Assembly: GCA_964613095.1 (NCBI GenBank)
Contig: CAZTFX010000046.1
Span: 1 to 16,713 of the forward strand
DNA length: 16,713 nt
Source: RGIG4576 sp964613095
GTDB lineage: Bacteria; Bacteroidota; Bacteroidia; Bacteroidales; Muribaculaceae
Direction: 5' to 3'
Shown: piece by piece, positions 6,074 to 13,415 of the stretch
Numbering within the stretch: position 1 is the first letter of the stretch
Layout of the letters: every line of letters starts with the position of its first letter
Position numbers and translations under genes: made by a program
Notes under the pieces: generated by a model
What the model was told of the DNA's origin: nothing
Database searches by the model: none
The model's input: the letters and a program-made list of their open reading frames with translations, nothing else

Positions 6074-8035
6074 CTATGGGACAAGCACCAAGCGAAACCC
6101 GAAATTGCCGTTGCGGTACGACGGATTGCTGTCGTCGCGATAAGACACACGGCAGTGCCCCGCATTGATGTCCCAACCGCCACCACGTAGAACGCGGTTA
6201 GAGCCTGAGGTAGGACCGGTAGGATTCGTCTGTGATGAACTGCTGTAACTGCCATACCAATCACTGCACCATTCCCACACATTACCACTCATATCATATA
6301 TGCCAAGTTCATTCGGTTGTTTTGTGCCTACTTCATGTGTTTTAGAAGATGAATTACTTGTGTACCATGCAACATCATCTATACTGTTGCTTCCACTGTA
6401 CTTATAACCTTGACTCTTATTGCCTCCGCGAGCGGCGTATTCCCACTCCGCCTCAGTAGGCAAACGGAATGTCTTACCGGTAAGTTCATTCAGTTTGGTG
6501 ATAAAAGTCTGGCAATCATTCCATGACACCATTTCCACCAGAAGATTAGTACCAGTGAATTTTGATGGGTTACTGCCCATAACTGCAGTCCACAGTTCCT
6601 GAGTAACCTCATACTTGCCGATATAGAAATCACTTAAAGTTACACTGTGGGTAGGACTCTCGTCACTATAAGCGTCACTGCCCTGCTCCGAAGTCGCTCC
6701 CATTACAAACGTACCACCATCAACCTTCACAAATTCATCATCAACTTCGGCAAAGATGTCAAGCACGTCGATATCGATATAACTGAATTTTTCATCGTTG
6801 CCATAACCGGCAAGTTTGCTGATGAAATTGTTTGCCTGCGTCTTAACCGTACTGAACTGACTGCCGAGCGAACTACTGCAGTCAAGGACAAGCATGACCA
6901 ATGCACTCTTGCGAGATACTTCCATCACGGTGTTGTTGTCGGGGGTGAATTCGGAATTGATTTGCCATTTGCCCGAATTGCTGATATAACTCCACTGATC
7001 GATATATGACGAGTTTACTGATGTGGTGGTTAAACTCTTAACATCTTCAAAGGTAAAGGTTACATAGATTCCACTCTGAACGCCTTTCACTTCACTGCCA
7101 CCTGTGCAGGACAACCCATGATAACTCACATCGGTGAGGCTGCGATCACTCAATCGGAATGTGCCCTCTATATACATTGTGGAATTGGATGCATTGTTCA
7201 CGTCATCAAATGTGAAACGTATAAGAGTGCCGTCGCTCTGACCGGGTATGGTAAGACTCACTGTACTGCTAAAACTTTCGTTATATACTTCGTTGGCAAT
7301 TTGATCGAATTTTGCACTCACTTCAGAGATACTGCTCACCTCGATGGCATTGTCATCACTGCTAGCAAGTGATTTCAGATTCTTTTGGAATTGAAGCACA
7401 TCGGTCACGTCGTTGCCTCGCAAACCTATGGAATAGGCTGTGACAGGTACACCGTTGACCACTCCGTTCTTTATGCGACTTTCCACAGCCGACAGATAGG
7501 CTTCGTTGGTGGTATAGGCACTGTTCATCATTATACTTCCTTGGTCAAGACCGTCGGTAAACGTTACTACCGATACGTTTACCAAGTCTTCAGGCAATTC
7601 GGCTGTTTCGATTGCTGTCAAGGCATTATCCACGGCATAGTAGAGCAATGTTCCGTTGGAAGAAGTGAGATTGCTCACAAATGAAGAGTAATCATTCTTG
7701 GTTGATGATGACAACGAACCAACAGCCTTGGTGTATAACGCTTGATTGAATCCTATTATTCCCATATACACACCACTCGGGGCTAGTTCGCCTCCTATCT
7801 TGAAACTATCGGTTTTCGCTACATTTGAGGCTCTATGCTTTATACCGTTGCGATAAAGGTCAAGATACATCTCCGAACCCGATTCATTGAACAAGGCACT
7901 ATCGATCGATGACACTTTATAGGATTTGTCAACCGTACCATTCTTATACAAATGAAGATATTTCTCTTGGGAAGTCATTGTAAGTGTTGCTATTGACAAT
8001 ATGATAACTGCTAAAGAATATCGTAATGTTTTCAT
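6074..8035 (-). CDS. Secreted protein with VWA-like region and FGE/SUMF1-fold domain
   Basis: A 653-aa exported protein. The ATG at 8035 starts a signal peptide (MKTLRYSLAVIILSIATLTM); an upstream in-frame ATG at 8068 would bury it. Next come two copies of a short motif (KYLHLYKNG...SSIDS at about 26-46; MYLDLYRNG...KTDSF at 56-78). A VWA-like segment follows (about 88-250) with TFTDG but without DxSxS. A beta-rich stretch comes next, then LVLDCSSSL with a proper DxSxS (D385, S387, S389). An FGE/SUMF1 domain occupies about 436-653 (GGTFVMG, RLPTEAEWEYAARGG, NVWEWCSDWY, RVLRGGGWD, GFRLV). The paired catalytic cysteines of true formylglycine-generating enzymes are absent near the C-terminus, so sulfatase activation is unlikely; a binding or structural role fits better. 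It lies 19 nt behind the small sorting-tail gene, as an operon. Function unknown. Confidence 0.85.
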   Translation of the reverse strand: MKTLRYSLAVIILSIATLTMTSQEKYLHLYKNGTVDKSYKVSSIDSALFNESGSEMYLDLYRNGIKHRASNVAKTDSFKIGGELAPSGVYMGIIGFNQALYTKAVGSLSSSTKNDYSSFVSNLTSSNGTLLYYAVDNALTAIETAELPEDLVNVSVVTFTDGLDQGSIMMNSAYTTNEAYLSAVESRIKNGVVNGVPVTAYSIGLRGNDVTDVLQFQKNLKSLASSDDNAIEVSSISEVSAKFDQIANEVYNESFSSTVSLTIPGQSDGTLIRFTFDDVNNASNSTMYIEGTFRLSDRSLTDVSYHGLSCTGGSEVKGVQSGIYVTFTFEDVKSLTTTSVNSSYIDQWSYISNSGKWQINSEFTPDNNTVMEVSRKSALVMLVLDCSSSLGSQFSTVKTQANNFISKLAGYGNDEKFSYIDIDVLDIFAEVDDEFVKVDGGTFVMGATSEQGSDAYSDESPTHSVTLSDFYIGKYEVTQELWTAVMGSNPSKFTGTNLLVEMVSWNDCQTFITKLNELTGKTFRLPTEAEWEYAARGGNKSQGYKYSGSNSIDDVAWYTSNSSSKTHEVGTKQPNELGIYDMSGNVWEWCSDWYGSYSSSSQTNPTGPTSGSNRVLRGGGWDINAGHCRVSYRDDSNPSYRNGNFGFRLVLVP

Positions 8036-8054
8036 AACCCTGGTTGCTCCTTTT

Positions 8055-8546
8055 TTAACGTTTAACAATCTTTTCGGTCGTCACTGATGATTCTCCGACA
8101 ACTCTTACAACATACAAACCGGATGACAAGGATGATAATGGCACAGACACTTCATTTTCCTCAAATGAAGAATTAAACACCACACAACCTCGCATATCAT
8201 ACACTTGAACGTGCTTTATCGACTCGGTGCAGATAATGCGTAACTCTTTGGAAACGATATCATAAACAATCTTGGCTCTCGAGGAATCGATATTCACATT
8301 AGTCACTCCAGAACTCTCGGAAAATGTCACTTTTCCCATTTGTGAATATGGAAACGATACAACACTGCCACTCTTCAAATGAACCTCCATATTGTTTTCC
8401 TTAACAGCACCGAAGGTGAGTTTGAGTAGGTTTGAGATTGAATAGTTTTTCACTCCCGTATCGGTGTGAACTACCATGCTTTTGGGGGCTGTAGCCATTG
8501 CCGCTGAGGCTGCAGACAACGCTCCGATTAGTAAAATTTTTCTCAT
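8055..8546 (-). CDS. Small secreted protein with T9SS type A-like sorting tail
   Basis: A 163-aa protein. The ATG at 8546 begins a clean signal peptide (MRKILLIGALSAASAAMATA, 1-20); the frame continues upstream to 8618, but that would displace the signal. Residues about 24-77 contain two copies of a motif ending in LTF or VTF (VVHTDTGVKNYSISNLLKLTF, then VHLKSGSVVSFPYSQMGKVTF), like the paired motif in the downstream protein. The last 70 residues match the Por-secretion-tail pattern: VQVYDMRGCVVF...SLSSGLYVVRVV...KIVKR. Such tails direct proteins through the type IX system to the cell surface. There is almost no cargo between signal and tail, which is odd. It is the first gene of the operon, with a TAGATTTG promoter element upstream. 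Role unknown. Confidence 0.8.
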   Translation of the reverse strand: MRKILLIGALSAASAAMATAPKSMVVHTDTGVKNYSISNLLKLTFGAVKENNMEVHLKSGSVVSFPYSQMGKVTFSESSGVTNVNIDSSRAKIVYDIVSKELRIICTESIKHVQVYDMRGCVVFNSSFEENEVSVPLSSLSSGLYVVRVVGESSVTTEKIVKR

Positions 8547-8615
8547 AAGCATATTTGTTTTATTCGTTTTCTGCAATTTTCGATATATATGCTCATTCAT
8601 ATATACACGATGTTG

Positions 8616-8623
8616 CAAATCTA
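8616..8623 (-). promoter_or_regulatory. Minus-7 promoter element of the sorting-tail/FGE operon
   Basis: TAGATTTG on the minus strand matches TAnnTTTG exactly and lies 70 nt upstream of the start at 8546. It begins within the T-rich tail of the preceding terminator, so one operon starts where the other ends. No minus-33 TTTG is seen. Confidence 0.5.
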
Positions 8624-8625
8624 AT

Positions 8626-8649
8626 AAAAAAGGGGCGTTTTACCCCCCC
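8626..8649 (-). terminator. Intrinsic terminator downstream of the DUF3943 gene
   Basis: On the minus strand a run of seven G is followed by TAAAACG, then CCCC and six T. The G/C stem of at least 4 bp followed by the T run is a compact terminator about 100 nt after the DUF3943 stop codon. Confidence 0.75.
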
Positions 8650-8748
8650 AATTATTAAAATACGTTAATACAACAAAAATTACATCCGGCACGAGAAAAT
8701 ATGATTTACACTGCAATTTCTTATATCATCACTTTATAAAAAACATCT

Positions 8749-9531
8749 TTAAAAGACGACATTAAGCGATAAACCGCATTTAACGCCATTGTTTGAGCTA
8801 CCGACTAATGGGACTAACGTCAATTCGGTTTTGTTTTGCTTCTCTTTCAGTTTTTGTCGACAAGGATTACCGACAAAGAGTCCAACAAACTCATTCACCG
8901 GATCAACAAGGAAGGCAACGACATTGCCAAGCACTCGGGAACCGCAGAGGGTGTAACCGTCGGACACAATCTGACGCTTCACCCTGTAAAAACACTCTCC
9001 CAACAATGCTCCTGCCACAGGAGTTATCACCAAATCCTGAATCGACGGTATTTCCATAAATGCTTCAATGCCGTATTCCCAAAACACGGTGGATATCGCA
9101 AATCCATATAACGCCGAGCCCCAAAAGTTAAATCCCGCACTGCGTGCACTCATGTAATATGCAGCACCGCCGTAAGGATGAAGTATGTAATTGAAAATGG
9201 GACTATCTCCATCCCAATGAGCAACTTTTGCCACATGATTACCCCAACGCTTAAAAAACGGCGTCTTCCGCAATTCTTCGCGATTCCAATTAGTCGCCTC
9301 ATCGGGCAAACTTTCCAACACACCCAGAGCAACCACACCGGCACCGCAAAGGGCACCGGTATTTATCCATAAACGCCGCCAATCGGGATAACTGTCGGTG
9401 CGGGAATAAGGCATGTCATAGATATTTACAGGAACAATTTTAATACTATCATTTGCCTTAACTTCAGGCACAATGACAAGTAACAATAATACAGCAATAA
9501 CAAGTCGATATTTTATTTCGATTCTATTCAT
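8749..9531 (-). CDS. DUF3943 family protein, exported
   Basis: A 260-aa protein of the DUF3943 family, found in Bacteroidetes and other Gram-negatives and of unknown function. The ATG at 9531 starts a signal peptide (MNRIEIKYRLVIAVLLLLVI, cleavage near VKA-ND); an upstream frame to 9594 is not needed. The family core is clear: HWDGDSPIFNYILHPYGGAAYY (split here as HWDGDSP at about 105-111 and NYILHPYGGAAYY at 114-126), then GSALYGFAISTVFWEYGIEAF and PSIQDLVITPVAGALLGE (about 163-179). The ending SLNVVF, with a terminal aromatic residue, and the alternating hydrophobic strands are compatible with an outer-membrane location; that is inference. It stands alone between two terminators and has its own promoter element at 9557-9564, so it is not part of the B12 operon although it follows it on the same strand. 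Confidence 0.85.
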   Translation of the reverse strand: MNRIEIKYRLVIAVLLLLVIVPEVKANDSIKIVPVNIYDMPYSRTDSYPDWRRLWINTGALCGAGVVALGVLESLPDEATNWNREELRKTPFFKRWGNHVAKVAHWDGDSPIFNYILHPYGGAAYYMSARSAGFNFWGSALYGFAISTVFWEYGIEAFMEIPSIQDLVITPVAGALLGECFYRVKRQIVSDGYTLCGSRVLGNVVAFLVDPVNEFVGLFVGNPCRQKLKEKQNKTELTLVPLVGSSNNGVKCGLSLNVVF

Positions 9532-9556
9532 AGAGGCTTTCAATGATTCTTTACAG

Positions 9557-9564
9557 CAAAAGTA
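9557..9564 (-). promoter_or_regulatory. Minus-7 promoter element of the DUF3943 gene
   Basis: TACTTTTG on the minus strand matches TAnnTTTG exactly, 25 nt upstream of the ATG at 9531. A TTTTGG lies upstream but is spaced about 27 nt away, longer than usual. Confidence 0.45.
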
Positions 9565-9653
9565 TAGGTAATATATCACTTGATGATGTTCCAAAACTCA
9601 AATGAAATATTCCTAATCTATGCTATAAACAACCAAAAGTCGCCAAAAGATGT

Positions 9654-9689
9654 AAAAAAAGGAAATGGTGTCGTCACGACATCATTTCC
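9654..9689 (-). terminator. Strong intrinsic terminator of the DUF4465 gene / B12 locus
   Basis: Positions 9661-9673 and 9677-9689 form a 13-bp stem (one G-U pair) with a 3-nt loop, followed on the minus strand by seven T (9654-9660). It lies 100 nt after the DUF4465-type gene and closes the B12 locus. Confidence 0.9.
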
Positions 9690-9789
9690 CTCTCCTTAAA
9701 ACCATTCACAATAATATTTAGCAAACGTTTTGAGTTGTTACTATAAATTTCGGACCTGCCCAAGTAAAGTTGAACAACGTCCTATTTTT

Positions 9790-10740
9790 TTACAAAACCA
9801 CTTTAGTAGCTTTACTTCCTTGTTTCTTGATATAAACGCCATTAGTAGGGTTCTCCACTTTCACACCATGCATATCATAGTATTCCACCGGTGCATTATC
9901 ATCTACCATAGTTGTTTCTACCGTCACAACTTCAGGTTCAATCACCTGCAACTTATCCAAACAGAAATAAGAAGCTGTATTAGGTCCATAAATACTCGTA
10001 TCGCTTGTCTCCATAGTGAAATATATTTTGCTCACTTTTCCTAAAGATGATAAATCAACATACTTCCAATTCTTTAATACCGACAACATTCCATCTTCAT
10101 ACTTGGCAAGGAACACCTCTACCGTATTAGTAACCTCATTTCCTGCTTCGTCAAGAGCATGTACAATAACCTTGTGATAATCTCCGTCAACAAAAGCACG
10201 TCCATAACCATCACCATGGAAATAGCTATGGAAAGGCCACGGATGAGCAGCAACATAAATTCCTTTGCATTCTCTCGCCACATTATCGTTGAATGTAAAA
10301 TACAAATTAGGTATTCCGTTCCATCCTGCGTCCCAGTAAGCCACCAAATATGGAAAATCCTTTGATACTGTTATGGTTCCATCTTCGGCAATAGAACTTA
10401 TACCACCTTCAGCCATGCAACCAGCCTCATTTCCTTCAACTGAAAACCAATTGTTACTGCTATAAGTCTTTGTTGTAAAATCGGCAGAATTATTCCAGCT
10501 ATCTGCATTCTTACTCACATTCAATCCATAGGTGTTATAATCGGAATTCCATCCGTTAACACCCGATGAAATAGTAAAAATCTGACAATCAAAAGGAGTA
10601 CCCGGCAAAGCGAATGTTCCATCAGCAAAATTGTACTCAACATCAGCTTGTGTTAAATCAAGTGTTGTTACCGTTTTTTCTTGCGCGTAAGAGCCAAATG
10701 CTACCAGTACAGCACTTACATAAAATAAAAATTTCTTCAT
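9790..10740 (-). CDS. DUF4465-type secreted protein of the B12 locus
   Basis: A 316-aa exported protein with signal peptide MKKFLFYVSAVLVAFGSYAQ. The body resembles DUF4465 proteins: beta-rich, aromatic-rich (SSNNWFSVEGNEAG, PNLYFTFND, ICVAAHPW-like IYVAAHPW) and the closing strand YFCLDKLQV near residue 255. The last 35 residues (APVEYYDMHGVKVENP...KQGSKATKVVL) are a compact C-terminal module, very similar to the end of the surface protein at 11195-12250. It is preceded by its own cobalamin riboswitch and followed by a strong terminator. Established: secreted accessory proteins occur in Bacteroidetes B12 loci and some bind cobamides (BtuG, BtuH). Inferred: this one takes part in B12 capture at the surface. 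I cannot say whether it belongs to the BtuH class. Confidence 0.8.
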   Translation of the reverse strand: MKKFLFYVSAVLVAFGSYAQEKTVTTLDLTQADVEYNFADGTFALPGTPFDCQIFTISSGVNGWNSDYNTYGLNVSKNADSWNNSADFTTKTYSSNNWFSVEGNEAGCMAEGGISSIAEDGTITVSKDFPYLVAYWDAGWNGIPNLYFTFNDNVARECKGIYVAAHPWPFHSYFHGDGYGRAFVDGDYHKVIVHALDEAGNEVTNTVEVFLAKYEDGMLSVLKNWKYVDLSSLGKVSKIYFTMETSDTSIYGPNTASYFCLDKLQVIEPEVVTVETTMVDDNAPVEYYDMHGVKVENPTNGVYIKKQGSKATKVVL

Positions 10741-10961
10741 AAATAAATTATTTTAAATAGTTAAACAAAAAAATCAGTTTTAAACTATTAAGAATAACTG
10801 CTTTACAAAGAAATGTCACACCAATATATACCCCAAAAGTATATTTCGGTCTCAATTAATTCACATATCTGTACACACGACACAAAAAACAGATATTTTT
10901 TCCTCACAGAATGTTGAATTTATGCTCCAATCCACGAAAGCATTATTCTTAATATTATCAT
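10741..10961 (-). other. Leader between the second B12 riboswitch and the DUF4465 gene
   Basis: No gene is seen. The 220 nt are very AT-rich and hold two hairpin candidates: ATATCTGT/ACAGATAT arms at 10865-10872 and 10889-10896, and an imperfect AATAGTT/AACTATT pair at roughly 10757-10792, just upstream of the start codon. Either could belong to the riboswitch expression platform. Neither has a T run that would make it a clear terminator. Confidence 0.35.
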
Positions 10962-11110
10962 GCAGCAGGTCTTCTGACTTTCCCATCGAATTTCACGCCT
11001 TCCCAAGCGGTTATCACTCAGTGACATTTGTGAATCGACATCTTTGAGATTACAGCAGCGGGACTGTTGGGGATTCTCACCCCATTCCCTCTTAGGAGAT
11101 TTCCGTAAAA
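10962..11110 (-). promoter_or_regulatory. Cobalamin riboswitch 2, upstream of the DUF4465 gene
   Basis: Read on the minus strand, the conserved aptamer pieces appear in order: GGGGTGAGAATCCCC, CCCGCTGCTGT (minus strand of about 11052-11062), GTCACTG, TTGGGAAGGCG, and the B12 box GTCAGAAGACCTGC (10964-10977). These are the core elements of the Rfam Cobalamin family. Outer helices may extend the 5' boundary toward 11165. It lies only about 85 nt downstream of the preceding gene's stop, with no convincing terminator between, so it may act inside a longer transcript. It would lower expression of the DUF4465 gene when cobalamin is bound. Confidence 0.93.
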
Positions 11111-11194
11111 ATCTCAACTGCACAATTTTCAATATTTTTCCAATTATCGGACTCTCCTGCCCGATTTCTTAATAAAAAAGCCGTCTATTTACCG

Positions 11195-12250
11195 TTAAAG
11201 AACGATTTTAACACTTTTTGCTCCTTGACGTTTAATAAATATGCCATGCTCCGGATTTTCCACCTTAACACCCTGTAAATTATAATATTCCACAGGAGCA
11301 TTTTCATCAATAGCTATATCGTCTATACCCGATAATACGGCATTAGGATGAAGATCTTCACCACCTTGTATTTCAGTAGAAGTCTCCCCTATCCATCCAC
11401 AATACTGGTTGATGGCATTATAAACCTTTATGAAATGAATTGCCGGAAGATGAACCGAGTTACCATTTTCATCCACAGCCCAATCTATCTTAAAACCGGG
11501 GTCGGTTGAATTTGGCTGATTATCTACATAACCATACTCAAGCATAGCCTGAGTATAATAAGTGCCTGCACCACTTTCCTCGGCATAATTATCGGCAAGA
11601 CGACAACCTTCAAATGTCATTGTTTCTCCTGCTATCCACAAAGGCCAATAGTCCTGTGTATGAAACGAATTTTTCTTCACATATCCCTCTCCGTTTTTAT
11701 TATCAGTCCATCTGATGTATGTACGGTCAGTAATATATTTATAATCAGGGTCGGGATCGGCAACATGGTCAGAAGCTGGATAATAATAAGTTAATTTATA
11801 GTCATGAATCGTAGTTGTTTTACCATATTCACTTCCGGCAAGTTCATACCACTTATCATCCGGTATCCCATTACCATTGTCATCATAACTTACCATTACG
11901 ATACCCGGTTCACAACTACCTTTACCGGTTGCGCTATTAGCAACAAAAGCATTACCATATATATTGAAGTCATATTCCTCTCTCACATTCACAACAGGAT
12001 GATCAAAACCGAATACCACATAACCGCCCCAAGCTCCAAGTGAAATCATTCCGGGATTTTTATCTCCACATAATTGTTCTTCCACTTTAGCAAGCATTTT
12101 GGAATTATCATCACCCTCTTCATATTCAGGCATTGTATTTACAAATTGCCCCGGAGCCGGAACAAATTCATAAACTTTACTTAAATAAGGTGAATTGGCA
12201 CTTACAGACAAAGCCACACTCACACCTAATAATGTAAAAAACTTTTTCAT
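11195..12250 (-). CDS. Secreted cell-surface protein of the B12 uptake operon
   Basis: A 351-aa exported protein, of a type usually annotated as 'cell surface protein' in Bacteroidales B12 loci. The ATG at 12250 starts the signal peptide MKKFFTLLGVSVALSVSANS; the frame extends back to 12328 into btuG but that is not plausible. Seen: a beta-rich body with ISLGAWGGYVVFGFDHPV, DFNIYGNAF, a calcium-loop-like DDNGNGIPDDKWYELAGSEY, and LPAIHFIKVYNAIN. It ends with the module APVEYYNLQGVKVENP...RQGAKSVKIVL shared with the DUF4465-type protein. It is third in the btuB-btuG operon, 25 nt after btuG. The role is inferred from context: an accessory cobamide-binding or complex-stabilising surface protein. 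No enzymatic motif is seen. Confidence 0.8.
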   Translation of the reverse strand: MKKFFTLLGVSVALSVSANSPYLSKVYEFVPAPGQFVNTMPEYEEGDDNSKMLAKVEEQLCGDKNPGMISLGAWGGYVVFGFDHPVVNVREEYDFNIYGNAFVANSATGKGSCEPGIVMVSYDDNGNGIPDDKWYELAGSEYGKTTTIHDYKLTYYYPASDHVADPDPDYKYITDRTYIRWTDNKNGEGYVKKNSFHTQDYWPLWIAGETMTFEGCRLADNYAEESGAGTYYTQAMLEYGYVDNQPNSTDPGFKIDWAVDENGNSVHLPAIHFIKVYNAINQYCGWIGETSTEIQGGEDLHPNAVLSGIDDIAIDENAPVEYYNLQGVKVENPEHGIFIKRQGAKSVKIVL

Positions 12251-12275
12251 ATACTTAATTATTAACTTATCATGA

Positions 12276-13415
12276 TTAATTACTACCCACAAACGCAAAG
12301 TGTGCCGGTATATCACCGGTGCGAACATTCCATTTCATTACACCATCTTGTCCAAAGCAATATAATGTTCCCGGATTTACATAATTTTTAGCATCGGTCA
12401 CATATATATCTTTAGTTTCAGGATTTACTGCCACTCCATAAGGTTTTCGTATTTTAGCGTCGGTTACATCGGTAATAAAATTACGCGTTACCACTTCGCG
12501 AGTCTTAACATTCACAATAGCATAAGTCACTTCATCGGTCATCGTAATATTACTCCATGCTATACTCACTACATAAAGAGAATCACCATCAAGCCACATT
12601 GATGACACAGGCACATCAAGTTCTGCTTCAATACGTTTTTTACGCACATCATAACAGTATAGTTTCGACTCTTCTTCATAATAATCTCCACGAGTAGATA
12701 CCCATAGCCCTCCATAACTATCGCCTGTAACGCATTGCAAGTTTATGGCTACCGGTACACGTTCCTCTTCCCTGAATGTAGCAATATCTATTACCGAAAG
12801 AGTATTTTCATAATTTGGTACCATATAACCACCGGAATTAGCCACATATATTTTTCCATCCACTATTTCCAACTCATCGGGTTGAAATCCCACAATACAA
12901 GTGTCCAGAACAGCCAGAGTGGTTGTATCTATTTTGGCAACATACCCCTTTTGTTCATAATTCGGGTTAATTTCCACCGGTCCTGCATAAGACGTAACAT
13001 AAGCATATCCTTCATGGAACTTAATGTAACGGCAATTAGGAATATTAATCTGCCCTATCCGTTTGGTGGTGGCAACATCCATCACTTCCACCTTATTGGA
13101 GCAATTAATCACAGCATATAGTTTGCTGCCATAAATAGCGATATCGTTACCGACATCACCCATTTCTTTAGGTACATCGGGATTGGCATTGCCATAGATA
13201 TTGCGGGTATAAACTCCGGTTGAGTAATCATAATAGTCAAGAGTACTCTTATTGCTTCCCATATTACCCTCATTGAGCAGGTAAAAACCTTTTATATCGG
13301 TTACTTCGGGCTTTGACACAGTCACATTCTCCGGAATGAATATTTCATCATCCTCACGACAACTCACTACTGCAAATAGTACCAATATTAATATGTAATA
13401 TCTTGATTTTATCAT
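12276..13415 (-). CDS. btuG: BtuG-like surface B12-binding lipoprotein, YncE-type beta-propeller
   Basis: A 379-aa lipoprotein. BtuG proteins are seven-bladed beta-propellers that bind cobamides with very high affinity on the cell surface, cap BtuB and hand over the ligand. Seen: a short signal ending in the lipobox VVSC (C19), followed by REDDE, an acidic stretch like the Bacteroidetes lipoprotein export signal for surface display. The body contains repeated propeller strands: GSKLYAVINCSNKVEVMDVAT, GYAYVTSYAG, GKIYVANSGG, LSVIDIATF, GGLWVSTRGD, and KPYGVAVNPETKDIYVTDA (about 319-337). The start overlaps the btuB stop by ATGA, indicating translational coupling. It is regulated with btuB by the upstream cobalamin riboswitch. 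Assignment rests on the propeller plus direct pairing with btuB. Confidence 0.9.
   Translation of the reverse strand: MIKSRYYILILVLFAVVSCREDDEIFIPENVTVSKPEVTDIKGFYLLNEGNMGSNKSTLDYYDYSTGVYTRNIYGNANPDVPKEMGDVGNDIAIYGSKLYAVINCSNKVEVMDVATTKRIGQINIPNCRYIKFHEGYAYVTSYAGPVEINPNYEQKGYVAKIDTTTLAVLDTCIVGFQPDELEIVDGKIYVANSGGYMVPNYENTLSVIDIATFREEERVPVAINLQCVTGDSYGGLWVSTRGDYYEEESKLYCYDVRKKRIEAELDVPVSSMWLDGDSLYVVSIAWSNITMTDEVTYAIVNVKTREVVTRNFITDVTDAKIRKPYGVAVNPETKDIYVTDAKNYVNPGTLYCFGQDGVMKWNVRTGDIPAHFAFVGSN

Noticed and set aside
6420..7684. Several plus-strand frames opposite the FGE/VWA gene
   Set aside because: All are antisense to a well-supported protein with clear domain motifs and have no features of their own.
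11161..11182. ATCGG/CCGAT hairpin between the surface-protein gene and riboswitch 2 as a terminator
   Set aside because: The stem is only 5 bp with a 10-nt loop and no T run follows on the minus strand.
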